The translations under genes and the position numbers were made by a program. A model generated the notes under the pieces. It had not been told where the DNA came from and ran no database searches. It saw only the letters and a program-made list of their open reading frames with translations. A stretch of DNA of 6,125 nt from Desulfotignum sp. (lineage in GTDB: Bacteria > Desulfobacterota > Desulfobacteria > Desulfobacterales > Desulfobacteraceae). Shown one piece after another: positions 1-5,803 of the stretch. Position 1 is the first letter of the stretch, and each line of letters starts with the position of its first letter. The stretch covers positions 1 to 6,125 of the forward strand of contig JAIPDY010000250.1 of assembly GCA_021737445.1 (NCBI GenBank), written 5' to 3'.

Positions 1-687
1 CCGGACGGCATTTTCCAGGCCCTGTGCCATAAAAGGGACCAGGTCCAGGGTGAAATAGGGCTCTTTTCTCAGGGTGGTGTAAATGGGCGGATAGATCTCC
101 ATGAGGTTGCGCACAAGGGCCGGTATCTGGTCCGCCTGATCTTTTTCATACAGGTACCTGGCAAGGGCCTGGCGCACGGTGATGCCGGCGGGCCGCAGAG
201 CAGAGGCCTGCACATAGCGTGCATGGGCATCATGGGGATTGGGGATCCCGGGAAACAGCCAGGGATGAATTTTTTCTAAAGCATGCGCGGTTCTGGCCAG
301 CCAGAAGGCGGTGATATAATACCCTGATTCCAGGGCCATCGCCTTTTCCAGATATGATTTGGCCCGGGTGAACAGATCGTGAATCTCCGGGCTCAGGCCG
401 TTGTCCTGCCAGTCCCGGATGCCGGTGTGGTACAGGGTCCTGCCATAGTGGGTATACAGACAGAGCCGGTCCGCCGCCGTCAGCCAGGTGGTGCCAGGGA
501 TGGCCGGCATGGCAGCTTCAGCCCGTTCAAAAAAAAAAGCGGCCTGGTCATAATTGCCGGTTTTAAATTCTCTGATGCCCTGCTGGCAGATAAACCTGGG
601 CCTGATCACCAGTACGCAGGAGGCAAGGAACACCGCCAGAATGCAGAGAACCAGTATAAAAAAAAACCGCTGTTTATTTACTGCCAT
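1..687 (-). CDS. Membrane-anchored TPR-like protein, N-terminal part (partial at window edge)
   Basis: An open frame of 229 codons starts at the ATG at 687-685 and runs off the left edge with no stop, so only the N-terminus is present. Residues 8-28 are strongly hydrophobic and follow a short basic N-terminus (Lys5, Arg7), giving a signal anchor. A possible lipobox (LASC, Cys24) lies inside that stretch, but hydrophobic residues continue after the Cys, so a membrane anchor is at least as likely as a lipoprotein. The next part is helical and TPR-like: a G-x-F-x-x-G-N-Y-x-x-A-x-x-x-F-E-x-A pattern at about residues 37-55, and a second A-x-x-Y-L-E-K-A-x-A-L segment around 110-121. The start overlaps the kinase gene end by 14 bases and has no clear Shine-Dalgarno sequence, which suggests coupled translation. 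Its position suggests a scaffold or polymerase-associated role in polysaccharide assembly, but the family is not recognised. The gene has T9 and T10 runs in its coding strand. Confidence 0.8.
   Translation of the reverse strand, partial: MAVNKQRFFFILVLCILAVFLASCVLVIRPRFICQQGIREFKTGNYDQAAFFFERAEAAMPAIPGTTWLTAADRLCLYTHYGRTLYHTGIRDWQDNGLSPEIHDLFTRAKSYLEKAMALESGYYITAFWLARTAHALEKIHPWLFPGIPNPHDAHARYVQASALRPAGITVRQALARYLYEKDQADQIPALVRNLMEIYPPIYTTLRKEPYFTLDLVPFMAQGLENAVR
529..538 (-). repeat. T10 homopolymer inside the TPR-like gene
   Basis: Ten consecutive A on the plus strand (T10 in the coding strand) cover codons 50-53 of the TPR-like gene, encoding Phe-Phe-Phe. A second, nine-base run of the same kind lies at 658-666 (codons 8-10). 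Runs of this length can slip during replication or transcription. The reading frame is intact as given. Confidence 0.9.
658..666 (-). repeat. T9 homopolymer near the start of the TPR-like gene
   Basis: Nine consecutive A on the plus strand (T9 in the coding strand) encode Phe8-Phe10 at the start of the hydrophobic anchor. A one-base slip here would truncate the protein almost at once. Confidence 0.9.
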
Positions 688-1906
688 AATAGGAAGTATA
701 ATACTTCTGGTAGTACTTGTAATACCCCTCTTTTCTCATGTCCACCTGGTTGAGCACCATGCCGATGACAGGCTGCTTCACCGCCTTGAACTGGTCGACG
801 GCATCCTGGATGATTTTGCGGTCTGTGTTTCCCGATTTGACCACCAGCACTGATCCGTCAATCATGGGTGCGATCAGCAGGGCATCCGTGGCCGGGGTCA
901 CGGGCGGTGTGTCAATGATGATGAAATCAAACCGGGATTTGAGATTCTCAATGAGAAAAGCCATGCGCCTGGAGCCCACCACCTCAGCCGGATTGGGAGG
1001 GACAATGCCTGAGGGCAGGATAAACAGGTTGTCCACCTCTGTGGGGAGGATCGCTTTTTCAATGGCTGCGTTGCAATATTTGAGAGTAGCTTCCCCTGTA
1101 TTGAATTCTGCAAACAGTTTTTCAATATCCACGTTCTGGTGGCCGGCTGACCTGGCCTGGTTCCGGGCCGGCGGAGAAAATACAAAATGGCCCGTCTCCA
1201 TGGCGCAGACCGCACGGATGGCTTCAATGGTGTGGACAGACAGTGCCCGGGACAGATCTTCTCTGGAAACAAGGCCCATGGTGTGCAGAATATTGCCAAG
1301 GTTGTGCACCGATTTTTTCTGGTGGCTCAGGGCCAGATGGGCCTGTTTTTCAGTGAGCAGTTTTTCCCGGACCAGGGTATTTGCCAGCCGTTTTGATTCC
1401 GGCCGGTTTTTCCAGTAAATATCGGTCATTGTCCCTTTTTCAAAGAAAATGGCGGCCCGGGTCTCCTCATTTTCCAGATCCAGGCGGACCGAGCGTTTCT
1501 GGAGGCTGGTAAGCTGTATCAGGTCGGCAATGGAATAGGTGTCCAGACTGCCTTTTGTCAGATGCACCCCGAACACTTCAGTGACCAGTTCTGTCACGCC
1601 CCATTCCGGCTTGTCCGCCACCAGGGAGGTCAGATAGGGCCGCCGCAGGTCACAGTCCATGACCAGCACCTGCCGGTCGGTCTGGGCAATGGTATACGCC
1701 AGGTTGACGGCCGTGTTGGTCTTGCCCTCTTTTTCCAGGGCACTGGTCACCAGAATCGATTTGACCTCATTGTCCATGTCTGAAAAAAACAGGTTGGTGC
1801 GCAGGGTCCGGTACGCCTCGGCATACCGGGAGTTGGGCGGGAAGCTTACCAGCAGCCTTTCTCTGTCCGCCTGTCTGCTTCTTTTTTTATTTTTTCTAAA
1901 GATCAA
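674..1906 (-). CDS. BY-type tyrosine autokinase (CpsD/CapB/EpsG-like) with a large inserted sensory-like domain
   Basis: This is a cytoplasmic P-loop tyrosine kinase that works with a Wzz/GumC co-polymerase to control polysaccharide chain length and export. Its 410 residues show all the family motifs. The RTLRTNL segment (33-39) precedes Walker A, ALEKEGKT (56-63). Walker A' is VLVMDCDLRRP (80-90), the LPSG-x-x-PPNPAE signature is at 297-308, and Walker B is FIIIDTPP (328-335). The C-terminus is a tyrosine cluster (YYKYYQKYYTSYY, 395-407, eight Tyr) of the kind autophosphorylated in this family. Residues about 114-272 are extra relative to ordinary members: a DUF4388/PATAN-like segment containing two MshEN-like motifs, inserted between Walker A' and Walker B. 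Without the insert the protein would be about 255 residues, close to a normal stand-alone CpsD. The start is TTG at 1906-1904, overlapping the co-polymerase stop by four bases (TTGA) with GGAG seven bases upstream. No cognate phosphatase gene lies in the window. Confidence 0.93.
   Translation of the reverse strand: MIFRKNKKRSRQADRERLLVSFPPNSRYAEAYRTLRTNLFFSDMDNEVKSILVTSALEKEGKTNTAVNLAYTIAQTDRQVLVMDCDLRRPYLTSLVADKPEWGVTELVTEVFGVHLTKGSLDTYSIADLIQLTSLQKRSVRLDLENEETRAAIFFEKGTMTDIYWKNRPESKRLANTLVREKLLTEKQAHLALSHQKKSVHNLGNILHTMGLVSREDLSRALSVHTIEAIRAVCAMETGHFVFSPPARNQARSAGHQNVDIEKLFAEFNTGEATLKYCNAAIEKAILPTEVDNLFILPSGIVPPNPAEVVGSRRMAFLIENLKSRFDFIIIDTPPVTPATDALLIAPMIDGSVLVVKSGNTDRKIIQDAVDQFKAVKQPVIGMVLNQVDMRKEGYYKYYQKYYTSYYGSK
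1091..1567 (-). other. Inserted DUF4388/PATAN-like region with a tandem MshEN-like motif within the kinase
   Basis: This stretch encodes kinase residues about 114-272. The first part (LDTYSIADLIQL, 121-132, then a strand-rich segment with IFFEKGTM at 153-160) resembles the start of DUF4388/PATAN domains. The last part (about 226-246, ending GHFVFSPP) resembles their closing strand. Between them lie two 24-residue repeats, residues 173-196 and 202-225 (DNA 1232-1390), separated by five residues. They align without gaps, sharing L-x-N-x-L early, an L or V plus T/S turn in the middle, and A-L-S near the end. This is the 24+5+24 layout of the cyclic-di-GMP-binding MshEN domain. Conserved positions are partly degenerate: the usual R-L-G start is R-L-A in copy 1 and N-L-G in copy 2, and the mid-motif Gly is Lys182 in copy 1 but Gly211 in copy 2. 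Ligand binding is therefore uncertain. The domain identity was assigned by eye. Confidence 0.65.
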
Positions 1907-3426
1907 TAGTCTGCTCCATAGGAAACGGATTTATCTGCTTTGGGAATCACGGACAGCACGGGCAGGTTGAAATGCTGGTGGATATCTTCTTCTGTTCTGA
2001 CTGTCTGGTCCATGTATTCAAAGAAAAACGCCAGGCCGCACCCGAAAAACAGGCCCAGAACAATGCTCAAAAGCAGGTTGCGCTTTTTGTTGGGAGATAC
2101 CGGCCCCACTGGTACCTGGGCGGTTTCCACCAGCCGGATGTTGGAGGTGTTGGCGGTCTGGAGGATATTGGATTCCTTGATCTTGGACACCATCAGATCA
2201 TACAGGTTCTTGCTGGTGTTCACGTTCCGCTGCAAGATGGTGTACTGGAGTTCCTTGGCAGAGGTGTCCAGGGCTTCCTCTTCAAACTCGGCAATATTTT
2301 TTTCCAGGGTCTTTTCCCTGGCATACAGCACCTTGCGCTCAGACTTGAGGTTTTCCACCTCTTTGGCGATTTCCTGGGCCAGGCTTTTTCTGCTTTTTTC
2401 CAGTTCACTTTCGGTCTGGACAATCTGGGGATGTTTGGATTTATAAATTTTGGACAGCCGGCTCAACTCGATCTCCAGATCAATGATCTTGCCATAGATA
2501 TTTTCGATCAACGGGTTGTTGATCAGGGACCTTACATTGGCCACCCCTTTGATATTGCCCAGGTTCCTGTTCAGCTCATTGATTTTGGCATCCAGCTCCA
2601 GGCGCCGGTTTCTTGTTTCCAGATACCGGGTGTTGAATTCCTGAATTTTCTGTTCCGCCTGCTTCTGCTTGCCTTCAATGGAAAACACCATGTTTTTTTG
2701 TTTATAATCAAAAAATTTCTGTTCATCATCTTCCAGTTTTTTGCGCAGGTCATACAGTTCATTGTTGAGCCATTCAAGGGTCTGCCTGGAGGCCTCCATC
2801 TTGTTGGCCAGGTTGAACTCCATAAATTTTTTGGCCAGGGTGTTGACCATGGCGGCCGCCAGTTCCGGGTCCTTGTCTCTGACAGATAAATTGAGCAGCC
2901 GGGTGTCCCTGACCTGCTCCACCGTGATTTTTTCCTTTATTTTGGCGATCAACGCCTGCATCTTGCGGTTTTCTTGTTCTTCAGGGGTAAGAAGGATCTT
3001 TGTATCCTCATCTTTTTTCAAAAGCCGCTTGACATTGGCTTTGAGCTGGGAGATCCAGTTTTTGATAAAACTGATCTCCAGGTCCTGTTCCCGGGCATCC
3101 AGGTTCAGGGCCGCGATCAGCTCTTTGATGACCGGTGTGGAGGTGATCATCTTAATGGAGGTGTTAAAGGTCATGGTCTGGGAGTGATAGCTCTCATAGT
3201 CGGTGCGCTCCCCTGTGATGGGAGAGCTGGAGCTCTCCTTGTCTATGATCAGTCTGGCAGATGATTCATACACCGGATCCACTGAAAAACTGTAAAATGC
3301 CGTGGCCAGAACCGTGAGGATAAACACCAGGATGATCAACGTCCGGCGCTTGAGAAGCACCATCAGATATTCGGACAGGTGAATTTCTTTTTCCTGAAAG
3401 AAATTTTCCCCGGGGGATTCTTGCAT
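1903..3426 (-). CDS. Wzz/GumC-type polysaccharide co-polymerase (chain-length determinant), no kinase domain
   Basis: This inner-membrane protein sets polymer length and links the polymerase to the OPX exporter; it should anchor and activate the separate kinase encoded next. From the chosen start it has 507 residues. A short cytoplasmic N-terminus is followed by TM1 (about 29-48) and the Wzz segment with P-V-Y-E-S-S-A-R-L-I (51-60). Long charged coiled coils fill about 211-290 and 311-395 and include the GumC-type Y-K-S-K-H-P motif (328-333). A GNVR-like segment with NIRLVETAQVP (429-439) comes next. The Pro-rich stretch P-V-G-P-V-S-P (439-445) leads into TM2 (about 451-470) and a 37-residue cytoplasmic tail ending GADY. 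Unlike E. coli Wzc there is no fused kinase. I chose the ATG at 3426 because AAGGAG lies five bases upstream. An in-frame ATG at 3450 would add eight residues and overlap the OPX gene, but it has no ribosome-binding site. Confidence 0.93.
   Translation of the reverse strand: MQESPGENFFQEKEIHLSEYLMVLLKRRTLIILVFILTVLATAFYSFSVDPVYESSARLIIDKESSSSPITGERTDYESYHSQTMTFNTSIKMITSTPVIKELIAALNLDAREQDLEISFIKNWISQLKANVKRLLKKDEDTKILLTPEEQENRKMQALIAKIKEKITVEQVRDTRLLNLSVRDKDPELAAAMVNTLAKKFMEFNLANKMEASRQTLEWLNNELYDLRKKLEDDEQKFFDYKQKNMVFSIEGKQKQAEQKIQEFNTRYLETRNRRLELDAKINELNRNLGNIKGVANVRSLINNPLIENIYGKIIDLEIELSRLSKIYKSKHPQIVQTESELEKSRKSLAQEIAKEVENLKSERKVLYAREKTLEKNIAEFEEEALDTSAKELQYTILQRNVNTSKNLYDLMVSKIKESNILQTANTSNIRLVETAQVPVGPVSPNKKRNLLLSIVLGLFFGCGLAFFFEYMDQTVRTEEDIHQHFNLPVLSVIPKADKSVSYGADY
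1914..1917 (-). promoter_or_regulatory. Ribosome-binding site for the kinase TTG start
   Basis: GGAG sits seven bases before the TTG at 1906-1904, inside the end of the co-polymerase gene. It supports the rare TTG start, since no ATG lies nearby in that frame. Confidence 0.65.
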
Positions 3427-3431
3427 GTTCT

Positions 3432-3437
3432 CTCCTT
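3432..3437 (-). promoter_or_regulatory. Ribosome-binding site deciding the co-polymerase start
   Basis: AAGGAG lies five bases upstream of the ATG at 3426-3424, in the 14-base gap after the OPX stop codon. It is the strongest Shine-Dalgarno match in the window and favours this start over the ATG at 3450. Confidence 0.8.
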
Positions 3438-3440
3438 GTT

Positions 3441-4403
3441 TTACAGCCATGATTCAGGAATATGGATCCGGTCGCCGGGCTGAAGCGGCAGGTCTGGTGC
3501 TTCCCCGGTCTGGACCTTTTTGAGGTCGATGGTGATGACGTTGCGCTCTTTGTCGGTATGGCGGATGATCCGGGCCCGGTTGGGGGCGGCAAATTTGTCA
3601 AATCCGCCGGCCATGATACAGGCTGCCAGGGCCGTGAGTCCGGGCTGATAATCAAACACCCCGGGGCTTTTGACCTGTCCCTGGACATATATTTTTGTGG
3701 TGGCCTGGTCCAGCTTGGTGCCGGGGGGTATATAGATGGTATCCCCGCTCTGGAGCCGGATGTTTTCGGTCATGTCTCCTTCATCCAGCAGGCGCTGCAG
3801 GTCCACGATAATGGGTTTGGTTCTGGAATTACCAACCGATGCCGTGGGCAGTTCCGGGTCCAGTTCTTTCAGGGCAGCTTCTTCAGTCATCATCACCGGA
3901 TCTTTCACACCCCGGAGCACATAGGCCAGGTTTCCCCTGTCTTCAGTGACCCCGCCGGCCTTGGCGATAAGGTCCATGATGGTGGGAATAAAATCCAGAG
4001 AAAAAACCCCCGGGCTCTTTACTGCCCCTGAAATGAAAAACTGGAGACTGTGGTACTCCTTGATCTGGAGATGAACCTGGGGATCCACAAAATAATCCCG
4101 GGCCAGGGGGGGCACAATCAGCTTCTCCAGCTCGTTGATGGTCATTCCGGCAGCCTGCAGCTTGCCGATAAAAGGCACGGTCACATGGCCGTTGTCCCCC
4201 ACCACCATCTCCTTTGCCACCTGCTCTTCTCCGCCGGCAAGAATGGAAATTTTCACCACATCCCCGGCACCCAGGCGGTATACGGTAACATCCTGGGCGG
4301 ATGAAGCAAGACACCAGGAAGGCGCCAGAAGCAGCATGGCCAGAAAACCGATCCAGACCAGGCTTGTGTTTACCGGGCTGTGCTTTAAAAATTCCTGCAT
4401 CAT
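3441..4403 (-). CDS. Polysaccharide export (OPX, Wza-like) protein, short form lacking the outer-membrane helix
   Basis: This periplasmic exporter subunit should form the conduit between the inner-membrane co-polymerase and the outer-membrane pore. From the ATG at 4403 it has 320 residues. An N-terminal signal sequence is hydrophobic from about 15 to 28, with likely cleavage after Ala36 (SSA before Gln37). Cys31 is preceded by Trp, so a lipobox is poor and lipidation is doubtful, unlike E. coli Wza. The Poly_export domain (about 40-116) starts YRLGAGDVVKISI and contains VGDNGHVTVPFIGKL. SLBB domain 1 starts near FFISGAVKSPGVF (122-134) and ends GDTIYIPPG (220-228). SLBB domain 2 starts IYVQGQVKSPGVF (238-250) and ends GDRIHIPE (310-317). 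The protein stops three residues later, so the C-terminal amphipathic helix that lets Wza cross the outer membrane is absent. A second ATG follows the first directly (4400). The ATG at 4448 is unlikely because it lies inside the hairpin and lacks a ribosome-binding site. Confidence 0.92.
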   Translation of the reverse strand: MMQEFLKHSPVNTSLVWIGFLAMLLLAPSWCLASSAQDVTVYRLGAGDVVKISILAGGEEQVAKEMVVGDNGHVTVPFIGKLQAAGMTINELEKLIVPPLARDYFVDPQVHLQIKEYHSLQFFISGAVKSPGVFSLDFIPTIMDLIAKAGGVTEDRGNLAYVLRGVKDPVMMTEEAALKELDPELPTASVGNSRTKPIIVDLQRLLDEGDMTENIRLQSGDTIYIPPGTKLDQATTKIYVQGQVKSPGVFDYQPGLTALAACIMAGGFDKFAAPNRARIIRHTDKERNVITIDLKKVQTGEAPDLPLQPGDRIHIPESWL

Positions 4404-4432
4404 TTTTCCATATAGTTTTAAATAGCGGTTAC

Positions 4433-4477
4433 AAAAAAATAATGGCATAAAAATTGATTTTATACCATTATTTTTTT
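4433..4477 (-). terminator. Long AT-rich inverted repeat (possible terminator, attenuator or operator)
   Basis: Arms 4433-4452 and 4458-4477 are complementary over 20 positions with a five-base loop. The single mismatch (4446/4464) becomes a G-U pair in minus-strand RNA, so that transcript can pair throughout. The hairpin starts 36 bases after the beta-barrel stop. It has an A7 tract before and a U7 tract after a core containing GG/CC, like an intrinsic terminator, but it is GC-poor. It also overlaps the -10 box of a predicted promoter, so it could equally be a DNA palindrome bound by a regulator. The structure is seen directly; the role is inference. Confidence 0.55.
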
Positions 4478-4487
4478 GCTTTTACAA
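4459..4487 (-). promoter_or_regulatory. Candidate sigma70-type promoter for the OPX-copolymerase-kinase genes
   Basis: On the minus strand TTGTAA (4487-4482) is followed after exactly 17 bases by TATAAA (4464-4459), close to the TTGACA-N17-TATAAT consensus. The spacer is A-rich. Transcription would start near 4452, giving a leader of about 50 bases before the ATG at 4403. AT-rich DNA gives such matches by chance, but this is one of only two intergenic gaps in the window and sits at the right place. Confidence 0.5.
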
Positions 4488-4512
4488 CGTAGTGACAATC
4501 AACTGTATGACT

Positions 4513-5730
4513 TTATCTTGAACCCAGGTCATAGTTGAATTTGGCCCTGATCATGACATACTCATTGTCAAAATCCTTGCCTGCCTGGTTGGAATCTCTT
4601 TCTTCAAGCCCGCCGGCAAGCCCTACCGTAAAGTATTCATTGATCAGGTAGTCGCCGGCCAGAGATACCAGCCAGCGGTCATCTTCACGGCTGGAGGTCT
4701 CATACTCGGAATTCTGGTAATACCCGGACAGGGTGCAGTTGATTTTTTCCATGATCAGATAGGTGAGCCTGGCATCCAGGCGGGTGGAGGTAAAATAGGT
4801 ATTCCCGGTTCCTGAATCATTCAGGTTGGAGCCAAAAGAGACATAAACAGAGCTTTTGGGAATTCTGGCCGCATCCGGCGGGTTCTGGCCCAAAACCGAC
4901 ACTTTCCACACAAACTGGTCAATATCACCTGAAGGGACGGCTTTATCAAACTCCCGGTTATGATACCCGGCACCGGCACCAAAGGTCAGGTAATTGAACT
5001 GGTGTTTCACATTGACCATGACCTGGCTGGAGTCGTAGTCAACCGTGTTTTTGTCATAATCTCTTTCCCAGTATTGATAATCCAGGTTAAAGGATGTTTT
5101 GGGGGTAAAATTATAATACCAGTTGACGGTACCCCGGTTTTCCACTGAGTCCTCGCCTTCACCCGGGGCGTCATCAGAATAGTCTGTGTTCAGGTTGGTG
5201 TATTTAAGGCCCAGGCCAAATTTTTCCCCGAATTTATAGGTCATATGGGGAGAGAACCGGTTCAGGGTGTATTTAAACCGGTCCACGGCATTGGAGTTGG
5301 CATCTGCACTGGCAGGATCACGGGTTTTCAAAAATGTATCATCCACACCGACCAAAAGGCGCCGGGTGGCCTGGGTCTGGAACCTGGCCTGGGCATTGTG
5401 AGCCGTATAGTCAAACTCATCTGCATCAATCTGGTCGGCCAGGTTTTCATCCTGGTCATCATATTTGTAAACCTGAAGCCAGTAGTTCAAAGACATCAGT
5501 GTTTTGTCAGTGGTATAGCCCAGTTCAACTCCAGGCTTTACCGTGTAGGTGTGAACGGTTTTTTCATTTTTTTCTGATCTGTGAAAGTTGCTGTCCTGCC
5601 TCCAGTCCACCTGGATATGGGGCTTGACCAGCATCCGCCCCTGGGCAGAGGCACTGCTGAAAGTCAGCAGCCCCAGGCAGATGACAGCCAGCAGTGTGGC
5701 CATTATAAAGTGATGGTGATACGCTTTCAT
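4513..5730 (-). CDS. Outer-membrane beta-barrel protein of the polysaccharide export system
   Basis: The protein has 405 residues. A signal peptide (hydrophobic 8-24, ASA before Gln30, cleavage after Ala29) is unusual in having three His and only one Lys before the core. The mature part alternates polar and aromatic/hydrophobic residues in repeated 8-12 residue strands split by Asp/Asn/Gly-rich turns, for example TVNWYYNFTPKTSFNLDYQY, VMVNVKHQFNYLTFGAGAGY and LDARLTYLIMEKINCTLSGY. This is the pattern of a transmembrane beta-barrel, and the overall look fits the BBP2_2-type barrels often found in exopolysaccharide loci. The last strand (YVMIRAKFNYDL) is followed by GSR rather than a terminal Phe. 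Its place beside a short OPX protein suggests it is the outer-membrane pore for the polymer. A GGAG ribosome-binding site supports the ATG at 5730. The strand assignment is by eye. Confidence 0.85.
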   Translation of the reverse strand: MKAYHHHFIMATLLAVICLGLLTFSSASAQGRMLVKPHIQVDWRQDSNFHRSEKNEKTVHTYTVKPGVELGYTTDKTLMSLNYWLQVYKYDDQDENLADQIDADEFDYTAHNAQARFQTQATRRLLVGVDDTFLKTRDPASADANSNAVDRFKYTLNRFSPHMTYKFGEKFGLGLKYTNLNTDYSDDAPGEGEDSVENRGTVNWYYNFTPKTSFNLDYQYWERDYDKNTVDYDSSQVMVNVKHQFNYLTFGAGAGYHNREFDKAVPSGDIDQFVWKVSVLGQNPPDAARIPKSSVYVSFGSNLNDSGTGNTYFTSTRLDARLTYLIMEKINCTLSGYYQNSEYETSSREDDRWLVSLAGDYLINEYFTVGLAGGLEERDSNQAGKDFDNEYVMIRAKFNYDLGSR

Positions 5731-5737
5731 TTGTAAT

Positions 5738-5741
5738 CTCC
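5738..5741 (-). promoter_or_regulatory. Ribosome-binding site of the beta-barrel gene
   Basis: GGAG lies seven bases upstream of the ATG at 5730-5728. The rest of the 73-base gap up to 5803 shows no convincing promoter or terminator. Confidence 0.7.
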
Positions 5742-5803
5742 AGAATATGTAATTTTTGGGTATCCATTCTCCATGAACAAATTATGCACTTGACCTGTGA
5801 ACG

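Noticed and set aside
738..1418. Plus-strand open frame of 226 codons
   Set aside because: It is antisense to the kinase gene, covering its conserved Walker B and signature motifs, and has no recognisable domain.
1972..2889. Long plus-strand open frame of 305 codons
   Set aside because: It lies fully antisense to the co-polymerase, which shows clear family motifs. Its translation is hydrophobic and Phe/Gln/Leu-rich, as expected from reading antisense to a coiled coil, and matches no family I recognise.
3427..3450. Upstream ATG (3450) as start of the co-polymerase
   Set aside because: No Shine-Dalgarno precedes it, while AAGGAG stands five bases before the ATG at 3426.
4404..4448. Upstream ATG (4448) as start of the OPX protein
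   Set aside because: It lies inside the hairpin with no ribosome-binding site and would put a polar 15-residue extension before the signal peptide. It is also only a few bases from the predicted transcript start.
5727..5774. Fifteen-codon frame whose TGA overlaps the ATG of the beta-barrel gene, a possible leader peptide
   Set aside because: It has no ribosome-binding site of its own and no distinctive codon pattern. A frame this short arises easily by chance.
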